Shown: piece after piece, positions 1 through 14,409 of the stretch
How positions within the stretch are numbered: position 1 is the stretch's first letter
Layout of the letters: every line of letters begins with the position of its first letter
Assembly: GCF_947507565.1 (NCBI RefSeq)
Contig: NC_089179.1
Coordinates: 798,681-862,680, forward strand
Reading direction: 5' to 3'
DNA length: 64,000 nt
From: Oscarella lobularis
Taxonomy: Eukaryota > Porifera > Homoscleromorpha > Homosclerophorida > Oscarellidae
Notes under the pieces: generated by a model
What the model saw: the letters and a program-made list of their open reading frames with translations, nothing else
What the model was told of the DNA's origin: nothing
Database searches by the model: none
Made by a program: the position numbers and the translations under genes

Positions 1-2
1 CT

Positions 3-660
3 TCGTTTGAAGTTGTCGGCGTTTCATCGACTCTTCCAACGCAGCGTCCCGGCCAGTTGCCTCCGTCGCCGCCCCAGCATCAACAGCAGCCGCATCATCA
101 AGCCGTCGTCACTCCTCCGATGCCACCTGCATCCCACTCTCAGCGATCTTATCATCCGGATAAATACGAATCTCGCTACGCTGGCCACCATGTGGCTCCC
201 GCTGCAACCGTTGCCGTACCCGGGCTTCCGCCGCAGCCCAGTCACGTACACGCTCCCCCTCCCCAGCAAGCACACCTTCAACAAGTTCCCGGGACGGGTT
301 ACGTGATGGCGGCAGCGGCGGGAAATGAACGCGTTCCCGTCATGGTGTCGTCGCCGCCCGGCGGACATTCGGTGCAAAGAAACTCCGCTTCCCAACCCGT
401 TTCCATGGTGCCACCGCCGCCTCCGCCCGCAGCGAATCAGAGTCGAAGACGTCTGCCCGAACCTGGACCTCATTTCTGTCGGGTCTGTGCGAACGTGGCG
501 GCCTATCTGTGCTCTGGTTGTCAGAGAGCCTGGTATTGTAGTCCTCAGTGTCAGGCAAGTGGAAGGAATGCCCTCTTTTGATTTTGCCTTTTGATTTTGT
601 CTTTTCTTTCAGATGAATGACTGGGCTTCTCATAGCAAGTTGTGTGATCACAACAAATAA
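3..660 (+). CDS. MYND zinc-finger protein, 3' end only
   Basis: The reading frame is already open at the window edge, so the start lies upstream. The visible part is a low-complexity region rich in Pro, Gln, His and Ala, followed by a C-terminal MYND finger (FCRVC, LCSGC, YCSPQC, then W, H and C ligand positions) and a stop at 658-660. MYND fingers usually bind proline-rich partners such as corepressors. Two exons are seen (to 554, and 613-660). The intron starts with GC (CAG then GCAAGT) rather than GT. Without this splice the last histidine and cysteine of the finger would be lost, which supports it. The position resembles the C-terminal MYND of DEAF1 or ETO/MTG proteins, but too little remains to choose. 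Finger: confident; family: unknown. Confidence 0.8.
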
Positions 661-921
661 GTACAGTAGTAGTTCGTTCTTACCCAAACTTTGCGAATTA
701 GCAATTTTCCAAATGATGACTACGCGCTAAGTCAGAAATCTACAAGACAGCATATTTTCCTCTTCTCTTTTTTTGTATTTACCCTTCTAGCACGCTAGTA
801 TAGTTTAACCGTAGACAGCCGTAGACTAATAATCGGTTTCCAAGTGGAACCTCCCGCGTTTGAAAGTTCTTAATAATTTAATTGATGCATTAACTTTTTT
901 GCGCATGCTCATTGCTCAGGG

Positions 922-1710
922 ATGGAGACGAGTAAGTTTTCGTTCCGCCTCTTGCCGAACAAATCGTTTCCGAGCATGGAATCGCGTGAGACGCGTTATC
1001 TGCTCGAAAAGTGGTACATGAAGGGTCGCATGAAGCTCGTCTCCTTCTTCTACGACCAGCATTTTCAGTCGTACGAGAAGGAGGCGTTCGCGCGCGACTT
1101 TTTCGCCAGTCCGTGCGTTCGCGAGCATTTCTTTCTCGTTCCGCACGGTGCCGACGATTCGTGGCGTCCCGTGCGATCGAACGTCGCTCGCATCGAAGTC
1201 GAAAACGTCGCCTGCACAATCACAAGTATGTCTTTCTTTGATCGACTCAAAACCGAAGGGGTTATCCGGGAGTCCGGTTCGATACGGAAGTGTCTGGACG
1301 AGTATCGCGACGGCTTCCAGATCGCCGACGAGCTGCGCCGAGTCCTACTCGTCGTCGATTCGGACAATTACGAGATTTTCGACGAAAGCGATCGTGACGA
1401 GTTCATTTTTCGCATTTTTCGACATTTTTGTCTCGGCGGCGCCGTGTGCCAGTACGAAGACGACGTCCAGCCTTATTTCGAGACGACGAAGAATTTCTAT
1501 CACGATGTCGTGAGCGTTGCGAAAGACCCCGACACGAAAAAACTCTCCATCGTCAGTCGGGTTTTTCGAGTTGAATGCTATGGAGACGAAGGTGATTACG
1601 TGTTTCCTGGCAACGGTCCCCACGAGCAAAATATTTGCTATCTTATTGTTGATATGGTAAAGCGGCATGTGACCGCTTGGTACCACGATTTCGGTCAGGG
1701 AATAATGTAA
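922..1710 (+). CDS. CFAP300: CFAP300 (C11orf70), cilia and flagella associated protein
   Basis: A single uninterrupted 262-residue frame, close to the human length of about 267. It matches the family throughout: FRLLPNKSF near the N-terminus, the FQSYEK block, then MSFFDRL, DELRRVLLV, the CLGGAVCQYED motif near residue 170, and a C-terminal YLIVD block. In vertebrates CFAP300 is a cytoplasmic factor needed to assemble outer and inner dynein arms; loss causes primary ciliary dyskinesia. Its presence means the organism builds motile cilia or flagella. It is unusual here in having no intron. The start at 922 gives the expected N-terminus. The next gene begins only 85 bp downstream on the same strand. 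Confidence 0.95.
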   Translation: METSKFSFRLLPNKSFPSMESRETRYLLEKWYMKGRMKLVSFFYDQHFQSYEKEAFARDFFASPCVREHFFLVPHGADDSWRPVRSNVARIEVENVACTITSMSFFDRLKTEGVIRESGSIRKCLDEYRDGFQIADELRRVLLVVDSDNYEIFDESDRDEFIFRIFRHFCLGGAVCQYEDDVQPYFETTKNFYHDVVSVAKDPDTKKLSIVSRVFRVECYGDEGDYVFPGNGPHEQNICYLIVDMVKRHVTAWYHDFGQGIM

Positions 1711-1795
1711 AGTGCCACATACCATGCACACATACCGGTAGATCTATTCTGTGACGTGTCTTGCGCGCGCTACCGCCGGGCCGAATGAGTTTTTG

Positions 1796-4755
1796 ATGGA
1801 GGCCGAAGAAGTCTGTCTGCTCCGGCTCGTCGGCGTCCTAAGATTCCTCCATTCGTCAAGTGATCGCTACTTGCTTTGCGTGTGGCTGACGCGACATGGC
1901 AAGGTGAAGTGACAATCGAAAACGCGTTCGACGTTCGCCGCGGCGAACTTGGTTGTTCAGTCTTCTAAAAGATCGTTTTCGAGGCTGATTAAGAGCCTAA
2001 CAGAATACAACGTGGCCTCGTCAGTTATTGAAAAACTCAAAGAAAGGCAAGTACTGATTGAGAGCCTAAGCTCAGCCTCATTCAAAAGAATTTGCTCAAA
2101 CCTCATTTTAATTTAATTTAATTTATTTATTTTGCAGTCTTACCGAGCTCGAGCAAACTGGAACGATTTGGCTGTTTGACGTTGCAGCGCAAGCCGAAAG
2201 CCTTTTGACAGACGAAACAACGGAAGCCGACAGGGAGCGCTGTACCGTCTACAGAGCAAGTCCCGTTGGTATATAACAAAGCTCCCGCTTCGATTGTTCA
2301 TTTTTGAACTATTTTGTCTCTACTATATAGGACAGCTTATTCGTCGTGGCGTTCTCAACTTTCGACGGCTCTCAGAGAGCCAGGTGTCCCAGTTATATGA
2401 ATCGTTATTGAGATATTTGTCAAGGGACAGCGACGACGATGCCTTATCTGAGGAAAAGAGCGCGTTCGCCGAAAATTATCATGTCGAAGTGAATGCCTAA
2501 TCGATGATTCAATTCGTTGTCCTCTTCACACTCCAATCTAGTTTCTCGAGCAATTGTATCGGAGAAATTACACCGGAGCTCTCTCGGCCCTTCACAGGTG
2601 TTTCAACTTCAAGCAGTTGTCGAAAAAAGACCCCAATCCGCGCTCTGTGGGTCACTCGTCGCAGGCAGCGCTCTGTCTAGCCATGTTTCATTATCAGTTT
2701 GGAGAGACGTAAGAAATCGTACCCTTTCCGGCCGGCCTATTTCGGATCTTCCCCCTCCGCCTAGTGAACTGGCACTTCACTCGCTATCTGAATGTATAAG
2801 AATTGCTCACACCACCGAGGATAAAGTCTGCCTTGAGCATGCCTTGGTTAGTAGTAGTGAAAACTCTGATGGGAGTCTATATCTTTTTTCTCAGGGTTGG
2901 CTTTACACGCTACCTGGCTCGGACTTTCGCGATAGTCAGGCTCTAATCGACACGTACATTCAACAGGCCAAAGAGCTGAAGTTGCCTGACGGCGAACTGC
3001 TTGGACTCTTGCGAAAATTTCACGACTGTATCCAAGAGCTCGACTGTCCGCCGTCCAAGTGCGCACGTCTGGGAAGATGGGCTTCGTTTGTGAAGTTTTT
3101 GCTTTAGACTATTTGCTCAAATGGAGTCAAACGGCGACGAGGATAGCACTCGGTTTGCTCTTACCACTGGCATGACGTCGAGTGGCCTACTTTTACAAGG
3201 CGTTCTTTGGAATAAAATTGGACAACGGTAGGATTTGATGCACTGTGCCGGTGGCGCGCATTTATCGCTTTCTCTCTCTTTTTGCATAGGTTGTTGGCTT
3301 CTTTGCATAGTCAGATGTTGCTTAGAGCGGCTAAATCAATATCTTTTCTTTCGAGCGGTCCAACGACGACGTTGTCGCTACTTCAACAGCGGCTAAGTCC
3401 ACAGAATGAATTTGTGTGCTTAGCTGCAGTTAGCTTAGCGTCTACGTTAGCTGATCAGGTACTGTATGTAGCCAGCAGTAGGGGTAGTCAGGTCACTGTT
3501 CCCTGCGTCTAGGGAGATTTTGATCTTGCAATGGAGCAGCTTCGTTATGCGGAGTCGGTATGTCCTGTTGGATCTCTTTATTATGAGGTATAAAAGTACT
3601 GGCGGTTGAGGGGGGGGGGGGGGGGGGGGGGGGGGATTCGCTTTTAGAAATCGGAATTTTCGCTTATATATACAGAAGTGGATGATATGCAAACAGATAT
3701 TGAATTTCAACAAGGCCGTATATCAAGAGGACTGGATACTGTGTGAGGAAGCTTTGCATAACATCAAAGTTCTCGACGTTTGGGAGGGAAGAATCAGGTA
3801 AACGAAAAGGAAAGTCAAGTGCAATTTAGCTAGCTACGCGATGGTCTACAGAAACGCTTTGTATTTACTAAGAAAAAAGGACTTTGTAGCGGCGCTAAAA
3901 AGTTCCCGTCGGCTTTGTGAAGAAACAAAGTACATTCAATACATCATACTTAGCTAGTGTCCTATCGAGAAGATCTTTTAGGGATTTGAAATCTGCTAAG
4001 GAATTGTTTGCCAGGTTTGGGACATACTGTATTGAACGTCCTTGGTTTCCTAAGCAAAATGCTTTAGAGCTCTGCTGATCGTTGCCGAAGCTTATCTCTC
4101 GTCAAATGAACCGAGCATTGCTTTTGATAAAGTTCAACTTTGTCTGGCTTTCTGCGAGAAGCATTTCTTGTGGAAGCTGAGGAGGCACGCTAAACTGTTG
4201 CTGGCCGAGATATTGGTACGCTTGACTCGATATTGCTGCATTGGAAAACGTTTTGAATCGGTTAGTTGGCTCTTGATCTTCCAACGAGAGCACTAGATTT
4301 GCTTAGGTCCACAATGATTGACGTTCTGGCTCACGGTTTGTCAAATTCCGACTAAATAGTTGCCAAATGCGAATATAATGTTCTTTCAGGTTCTGTAGCG
4401 ATGAAAGGAATGGCACGTTTTTTACTTGGTCAAGCTACGCTGTCTCGAGCGTCTGCTGATAGCGAAGACATCTCGAAGACAGGTATCTATGTGGCATAGC
4501 AACTGCGTTGATAAAATTGATTTTTTTGCTAGTTTTGTCGTCGGTTGTTTCTTTACTAGAAGCAGCATTTTCTTCGTTCAAATTAGTACAGGCTTTGGTG
4601 TATATGAAACAAGTCCTTCACCTGCAGGTACAGTACCTCCCAAAAATAGTTCCATTTCAGTTATTTTCTTTTGTAACTAGTTGCACGTATTACAGTTACT
4701 AAATCACAAAGAAGAATGCATTCACTGTGCCAAAACGTTAAAAGAATTGATTTAA
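1796..4755 (+). CDS. ANAPC5: Anaphase-promoting complex subunit 5
   Basis: A multi-exon gene that can be followed in frame from a probable start at 1796 to a TAA at 4753-4755. Diagnostic stretches are RRGVLNFRRLSESQVSQLYE (2340-2400), ALHSLSECIRIAHTTED (2768-2820) and GWLYTLPGS (2895), which align with human APC5 around the end of its N-terminal domain and first TPRs. The C-terminal exon reads LNHKEECIHCAKTLKELI. APC5 is a TPR subunit of the APC/C ubiquitin ligase platform that drives metaphase-to-anaphase and mitotic exit. Introns are small. The one after KLKER (about 2047) has a GC donor and is required to hold the frame. A run of 26 Gs sits in a 3' intron. The exact first exon is the least certain part. 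Confidence 0.93.
3610..3635 (+). repeat. G26 homopolymer in an ANAPC5 intron
   Basis: Twenty-six consecutive G bases lie in the intron that follows the exon ending near 3558. Such tracts are mutable, can form quadruplex structures, and are prone to length errors in sequencing, so the true length may differ. Confidence 0.95.
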
Positions 4756-4792
4756 ATATTGAATTCGGGAAATACATACGGGATGTCGAGAC

Positions 4793-5914
4793 ATGTGGGG
4801 GTTCGACTCGTTGGAGGCGATGAAGACGACGCTAGACGTAGAGAAACGGGCCGAAAAGAGCAAAAAGCAAGGTAGACGACCCGATAGCAACACGAAAGCA
4901 GCCGCAGCACCCGATCGCAGTGCGCAGAAACCCAAGAAGCGCCCTATTCAACCTCCCCTCGGAAATCGACCCGAAAACGGAGAAGAAAGTCAAGCAAGGT
5001 GCGATCGCGGTTGCGTCGCCCGAGTTCGAACGACCCTTCTAGTGTCCGACAAAGTATCCGAATGCCTTCACATCGTCGCAAACGAGCCGTCTCTCGGTCT
5101 CTATCGGCTCCAAGAGCACGTTCGCCGATCGGTTCCCGCGTTGGTTTCCGTTAAGGTACGCTATCACTTTGACTTCGACGCGCGCGCGCGAATCGCTTTC
5201 GTTCTCCCAGAAAGAGGTGAACGGCGCGAAGGAGAAAGTACAAGGGCTCGTCTACGATGCCGAATACGGAATAAAGTGAAGTCGACATGGACGACTCTTT
5301 GCTTTCGAATCTTCGATCTCTTTTAGGACGTTGGAGACGATGAGCGGCATAGAAAGCTTTTCTGCTGTTCAAGTAAGAATCGGGGGGACTTTTTTTTCTC
5401 CTTTGACGTTCTGTTTGGTCTAGGAACATCTGAAGGCGGCTATTGACTACAAACGGCGTCTAAACGCGAAAAGAATAGAGAAGGAACGGTAGAATTTCTA
5501 TCTGTATTCATCTGTTCTAACGAAAATAATGAATGATTCTCTTCAGACAAGCCTATGTTGGTTACTACGAAGAATTTCCCGTGCCTTCTCAGTTTTCGCC
5601 GGTGGTGCATCCAAGCAAGACTCTTTCTGACAGCGGTAGTGACTCTGAAGGTAAGAGAACAAAGAAGTGTGACCCCTTCTCATCATCTCATTCGTTTTTT
5701 CAAAGTGACTGCAACTGCCATGTCTAGGTAATGCGAGTGCTCCATCGCTTTCTGTGTCTGCTACTGTCTAATTTTGTGCAGCTCTCCGTCGATGAGACCG
5801 GGATGGAAGCAGCAGCATCAGCAGGAAGAGGAGCAACTGCAAGCGTCGCCCAAAGTTCAACCATCAGTTTCTCCTTTTACAGGAAGAAAAGAGGAATCAA
5901 AGAACTTAGACTGA
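4793..5914 (+). CDS. BORCS8: BORC complex subunit 8 (MEF2BNB)
   Basis: Identified by the exon at 5043-5155 (VSDKVSECLHIVANEPSLG, then LYRLQEHVRRSVP), nearly the human BORCS8 core, followed by the helix containing VNGAKEKVQGLVYDAEYG and the exon with SFSAVQEHLKAA. BORC is an eight-subunit complex on the lysosome surface that recruits ARL8 and kinesin to move lysosomes outward. About eight exons can be joined in frame. Introns 4872-4920 and 4999-5042 (49 and 44 bp) restore the frame into TEKKVKQ and then VSDKV. The first ATG, 38 bp after the ANAPC5 stop, gives an N-terminus longer than human and is tentative. The C-terminal extension after YYEEFP is Ser/Gln-rich. Spacing suggests the two genes may share transcription. 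Confidence 0.92.
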
Positions 5915-6003
5915 CTCCAGGAAAAGGTAAATCTCGCGTGTATATTCTGTTTTAAATCCGCCCCTCCTTTTCAATTAAAAAACGTAGCAACCTTTGACTA
6001 ATT

Positions 6004-8483
6004 TTAAGTCAGTAACTGCATGGCATTGCCGGTTTGCGTGAGCCAGTCCTAGCAGTAAAGTAACTCCCAGCTCGCTCAAAAACTTTTATTCAAACCTGAA
6101 ATTGTCCTTCGACGAAGGTCTGCAATTTCTCTTTCTTATCCTCATCCAAATGAGCATCGTTCACAGTTTTATGCCACGATTTGAATATCCTAATAAGCGC
6201 GTGACTGTACGACTTATTATGAGGCGGTTAGCCAACTTACGCGTCTCGTTTGTCTGCGGCGTCGCGATACTCCTTAGGTAGAGGGCACGGATTTTCCTTC
6301 AGTATGGGAGAGAGACTAGAAACTTGTGGTGTGCCACACCGCGTCATAATACCTTCAGGGGACCGTCCATTGTAACGGGTACAACAAAAGGAGAGAAACT
6401 GCTAGGAGGCATGAGCCGATAGACTGGCGGCGTATCTTCGTCGGTCCCAAGGCCTGACTAATTGGTTGAGAAAGGAAGAACAATGAAACGCAACGCGTAC
6501 CGAACTCAATAGGATTATTCCAACAGTTGTAAGTAGTTGTCAGGCCCGCTTTTTCCACGTGTTCGCCTAGGGTGGGATAGTGAGTGTGATAGGGGGCCAA
6601 GACGAGATGCTCGTTTCGAGCCAATAGAATTGGTCGCGCAAGGCAACTGACGTGAAATGTGCACTGGCTGCAATCGCTAAACGCACAAAAGTCGAGTCTT
6701 AAGACCTGCGATGATCGAATACCCGCCCCGCCCCGACCCTGACCTAATGTGAACGTTTCCGCAAATTGCAATGATCGTGCACTGGACGCATTTTGTTACC
6801 GAGACGACGCCTTCTACTGCTCCAAGCACGATGATGACTTGACGACAATTATCGATCGAAGCGTGCCTATTAGAAACACTGGCTACGCGCACGTACGATT
6901 GATGATACATTTGCTTACTTGAGGGGAGCCAGTAGATATAGAAATGCATTACGACATCGATAGACTTGCACTGTCGCGTCACTTAGGCTCTCTTCTCCCT
7001 AGATAAAGCGTTAGTTTGTCCCTACACACGAATCACCGTAGAGTGTCATACTTGGATAACCGTAAGCTTCCTGACCGCAGCAAACGTCGTCACGCGAAAC
7101 CTGAAGCCAGAGACGTTTTTGACGTTGCAAACCGGACCGCTTTATTGGTTATACTTTTTTGGAGCAATTGTTCTGTTTGATGCTGTGCGGCCTTTTCCGC
7201 TGGCACCTTCCGTTTGACCGAAGAGCCTTTCGGTTACTTTGGAATTGATTCTCGTCGCCGAGAGACCATACGGATTTGGTTTCAAGTGAGATTGAATCCA
7301 ATTGCTTAGTTTAAGCAGAGCGAATTTTTGTGTGATCTAGAGATGCGCACAAACTTAAAAAAGCAGACGACGCGGAGAGCACGAGAAGGGACTTTTGAGT
7401 AGCCGCACTGTGACGACTGAGACTGGAGTGAAACGAGCTCTCGTAAAGGTTTCACGGACCTAAGCGTTTCCCTCGTCAAACTTCCTTTGTTTTGAGAGAA
7501 GTGTACCTATCTGTTGAACAGCCAGAGATCAGAAATTCAAGAGCTTCTACGCCGGCCATTCGTATTTCTTGGTCAGCCAGCGCACTGGAGCCGTCAGAGA
7601 CAGAGTCTGGGGAAAAGACAAAGCGTCCAAGCGTCCCGCACGATCAGATCAGCGTTACCTGGCTCGACGAGAAGCTGCAAAATCTCCTGAAGATTATCGT
7701 GAACGAAACGAAAATGAATCATCTCCTCTGTTGCCTAGGCAACGAGGCTTTATCAACAAGAAACCAGCATTATTTTTCCCTCGCATTGCCTCTGACGACG
7801 ACTTGCTGTCCTGTCCAAAGGGAGGCGAACTCTGTTTCCATTCGTCCCCGGCGACTAATTTCGACTTCAACGACACTTTGGTCGATTGCTGAACGTAGAG
7901 GAAGAGAACGAATTGTTGAGTTGGAACCAATCGCTGGTCAAGCAAGCCATCTACAAACGGACAGTGATCTTCTAGTGAAAAGGCTAAGGTGTCCATTCAT
8001 CGGCACTGGCCTCTTTCCGACTTCACTTTGGCACTAGCATACTGCTTGTACCATTGAATGCGGTCGGGCAGGCTGCGCTTTGTCGAGACGAGGAGGAGAA
8101 AAGCATCGAAGTACCTAGGAAGAAGTGTCTTTTCGTCTTATATAATGAACGGGGGTCACGTGCATTTGAATCTGCTCCTCGTTCAGATGGAGTCTTGTCG
8201 TCGCAAATCGCTTCCATACGTCGTATCTAACAGTGCAGATCGCCTTTCTAGTTGGATGGTGCACGCAGGGCTTCTAGACCTCAAGTATGGCCATCCCAGC
8301 GTTCCCTTCGATTTCGCGTAAGACGCCAGTTTGTGTAAGTACTGTAGTCATTGGCGGTGAGTTCAACGGACAGAGCAAATCGTTTCCTGTCTCGACCTGA
8401 GCACTGAATTTCGTCGGAGGCGGTATTTGACAAATTCCGAAATCGATTGGCCACGGATTTGCCCACAAATCGATAGTATCCAT
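6004..8483 (-). CDS. TBCCD1: TBCC domain-containing protein 1
   Basis: Read on the minus strand from ATG at 8483 (MDTIDLWANPWP, then IPPPTKFSAQ) to the stop at 6004-6006. Matches to human TBCCD1 run through the gene: VLFLYVQQSTKVSLKSKL (7890s), the beta-helical TBCC-like part with FLYLLAPLK and VIIVLGAVEG (6800-6980), LAPYHTHYPTLGEHVEKAGL (6555-6620), and the C-terminal SWHKTVNDAHLDEDKK followed by DWLTQTGNAMQ. The protein belongs to the tubulin cofactor C family but acts at centrosomes and basal bodies, in centrosome-nucleus linkage and Golgi organisation. It has at least nine short exons. Its 3' end faces that of BORCS8 with 89 bp between stops, and its start faces the PIWI gene. Confidence 0.93.
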
Positions 8484-8555
8484 GACGAGTAAGAACAGAC
8501 GTACGGGCTTCGAGCTTCTACTCCCGGGACACTACGCAAGAAAATAACGACAAAG
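8484..8555. promoter_or_regulatory. 72-bp head-to-head promoter of TBCCD1 and PIWI
   Basis: Only 72 bp separate the start codons of TBCCD1 (minus) and the PIWI gene (plus), so the segment must hold both leaders or share elements with the first exons. No TATA box is evident. Confidence 0.6.
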
Positions 8556-12389
<3,834 letters not shown>

Positions 12390-12551
12390 AACGCTCTATC
12401 GATCCCGTTTTATCAGAAGGACTGACTCTGTTCTCGGTTTTTGCTGCTAGTTGCAGCGACATAGGTTTTGAAATTGAAAGTTGTCAGCATATATGTAGTT
12501 TACAATCACATGACTTCTAAGCAGCTGTAAGATGCGTGCACGCCTCTCTAG

Positions 12552-12593
12552 TCCCTTTGTGTTAGTGGAGAGTCTCTACACTACACAAAGGGA
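12552..12593. repeat. Imperfect inverted repeat
   Basis: The arms TCCCTTTGTGTTAGTG and CACTACACAAAGGGA are nearly complementary; the outer 11 bp are perfect. The pair could be a hairpin or the terminus of a small element. Confidence 0.7.
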
Positions 12594-13039
12594 AGACGTT
12601 TGCTCGGAGCATTCGTAAATGCGTCGACGAACGGCGAAAACCGCTCTCGAGCGAGAGGAGGCCCCACTTCGCTTTCGTCCAAGTCGTCTCGCGTACGATC
12701 GGTTCCATCGTTTTCGAAGCAGTCGAAGGTATTCGTGGTTGGGCAAATTGTAGTAGTGCGCGTTTCGCTATGCGACGGTGAGGCCTCTTTCGAGAACATT
12801 CGAACGAAAGCGTGCTTCCGGTTCGATGTACACGTGTCAAGTATCATTTCAATGAATCGTCAAAGGTAACTCCCTCTTACTCAACAAAGTATTTGAGCTG
12901 CTTTGCTTTCCTAGGCTCATCTTATGGACATACCGACGAGGCAGATGAAGAGCTTTCCGATGTCGCCATTCACCTCCGGGCCCCGAGGTGACTAAATAAA
13001 GCCGGCCCAACTCGAGCCAGAGAGGTTAAACGCGGCGCA

Positions 13040-13210
13040 AACGCAGGGGATTCAATCCCCTACTCCAGTGGCATGAGTGATAAACTGCCACCCCACTTGG
13101 GCAAGACGCGGTGGGTTACAATAGCGGTCCACCTGTGCCTTGGTATATAAAGGCATCCCCGGGACAGAGGGTCGCTGTCCCCCCGACGGGGGCTTGGGTG
13201 AAAGCCCCCT
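13040..13210. repeat. Cluster of GC-rich short hairpins
   Basis: Consecutive self-complementary pairs are AGGGG/CCCCT around a 7-base ATTCAAT loop (13045-13061, similar to a tRNA T-arm), TGGCA/TGCCA (13069-13090), and two overlapping C/G stems (13180-13209). The composition differs from the flanks. No full tRNA cloverleaf can be drawn. A tRNA-derived short element or structured leader is possible. Confidence 0.45.
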
Positions 13211-13449
13211 CTTAGAAGAAAAAGACGGGAGGACGTTTGTTTTTTGTTTTTGCTACTTCCGGTTTATTTCCGGGTTTATTAAATAAAAAATAACACAGAT
13301 TCTCTATTGCACGCGCGACATGCAACGTGCTCCAAAGCGCATCAGCTTAGGGACTCTAAAGAAGCACGACCACAAACGCGTGCAAGCCCCTAAGCTAAGT
13401 GCGCTGCTTTCGTCCTCATACCCTGAAGATCGAAAGCTGCATGCGCCCG

Positions 13450-13796
13450 CTAATTCCATGCACTACAAAAATATGTACAAACGTGCAAAAACGTCCTTTT
13501 CTCTTCTTCGTTGGCGGCTTGCAGGAACGGCATAGCCGACTTCAGTTCACAAAAAAAACCACGGTCAAATGACCGTGACCTACATGACGTGTCCTCTAAG
13601 CACTCTTCGTACAAAGAGCTCAAGCACGACTCAGTTGCTTGAGCCGCCGTGACAATCTCGACCAACGCCAGACCTCGAACGAAAAGCGTCGCGTTTCGCA
13701 CCCTTGTGTACGTGTCAGCTCGCGGCTAACAGGGCATATGACGTGCGCCTACCTCTTTTTCGGCGAAATCGTTTGTACGAATTGCTCGTCGAGCAT
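13450..13796 (-). CDS. Small protein of unknown function
   Basis: Not recognised. On the minus strand an ATG at 13796 opens MLDEQFVQTISPKKR. A clean intron (about 13703-13752, GTAGGC to ACACAAG) joins it in frame to VRNATLFVRGLALVEIVTAA followed by QATESCLSSLYEECLED. The tail either reads straight through to a stop at 13450 (SAMPFLQAANEEEKRT, about 98 residues), or uses a possible 44-bp intron to a basic tail ending at 13463. Two AATAAA signals on this strand near 13263-13282 support a transcript ending there. The core looks helical and mildly hydrophobic without a clear membrane span. It starts about 107 bp from CHCHD4 on the other strand. Real gene: fairly likely; function: unknown. Confidence 0.55.
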
Positions 13797-13903
13797 GCTA
13801 AACGGCCGGAGCCCTCGAGTAGAGTCGCGAGGCAAAAAGATCATGCGGTGTCCCGTGCGCTAACCTGGTCCCCGGACAGTCCAGGGAAACGTGCTCCGAC
13901 GCG
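13797..13903. promoter_or_regulatory. Divergent promoter, unknown gene / CHCHD4
   Basis: A 107-bp gap lies between opposite start codons. It contains no TATA-like sequence and presumably serves both genes. Confidence 0.45.
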
Positions 13904-14379
13904 ATGTCTTTTGCAGTAGCAGAAGGTAACCCTGTAAACTTCCTGCCTTCGTTCCTCCTCCTCCATTGTCTCGCGTTGTAGGAAAGGACACGCTCGTCTT
14001 CATGACGAAGCAGGACCACGAAAATCCACAGAAAACAGACGTCGTCCAACAGTCCCCGGGAATCATATATCCAAGCGGCGAAATCAATTGGGATTGCCCG
14101 TGTCTGGACGGCCTGGCATCGTCGCCGTGCGCCGAGACGTTCAAGAAGTCCTTCACCTGTTTCTACTACAGCAAAGAAGAGGCGAAAGGATCCGACTGCC
14201 TGCCAGAATTTGTCGCCTTTAAAGAGTGCATGGAAGCAAACGAAGACTACTTTCGTAAAGATAGTGACGAAGAGAAGGCAGAAGACGACGACGGGGAGGA
14301 GCCTTCTGATAGTGGTGCTGATGACCCAAGTACGTCACCACGTAGTGACTCCTATGATGATCATAGTAATGAAAAATAA
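13904..14379 (+). CDS. CHCHD4: Mitochondrial import oxidoreductase MIA40
   Basis: Exon 1 (13904-13925, MSFAVAEG) and exon 2 (13982-14379) match CHCHD4 from the first residue: EGKDTLVFMTKQDHE, then INWDCPCLDGLASSPC. The catalytic CPC motif is present, followed by the twin CX9C helices (CAETFKKSFTC and CLPEFVAFKEC). The enzyme sits in the mitochondrial intermembrane space and oxidises small cysteine-rich proteins during import, with ALR/Erv1 as partner. The C-terminal tail is acidic and Ser/Asp-rich, as in the family, and longer than average. The stop codon overlaps an AATAAA signal, so the 3' UTR is probably very short. The next gene's stop lies 30 bp away on the opposite strand. Confidence 0.96.
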
Positions 14380-14409
14380 AGATAATTGTTTTGAGACCCT
14401 GATTCATTG

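Larger units (their letters stand above)
12390..13260. other. Gene-poor stretch with hairpins; one unassigned ORF
   Basis: No recognisable gene lies between the PIWI stop and the 3' end of the small minus-strand gene. Overlapping open frames occur at 12581-12847 (-) and 12600-12869 (+), but neither resembles a family I know. The stretch also holds a 21-bp-arm inverted repeat (12552-12593) and a cluster of GC-rich hairpins (about 13040-13210), and a TATATAAA at 13144. It could be an old mobile element or an unannotated non-coding gene. Confidence 0.5.

Noticed and set aside
3600-3640. CRISPR, telomere or phage-like signal from the G-rich tract
   Set aside because: It is a simple mononucleotide run in an intron, with no repeat-spacer or terminal structure.
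12581-12869. Overlapping ORFs on both strands after the PIWI gene
   Set aside because: They overlap each other, show no domain or convincing splice partners, and could be chance open frames in GC-rich DNA.
13320-13535. Plus-strand 71-residue basic ORF
   Set aside because: It is antisense to the 3' part of the small minus-strand gene, which has polyadenylation signals and a spliced start; no family resemblance.
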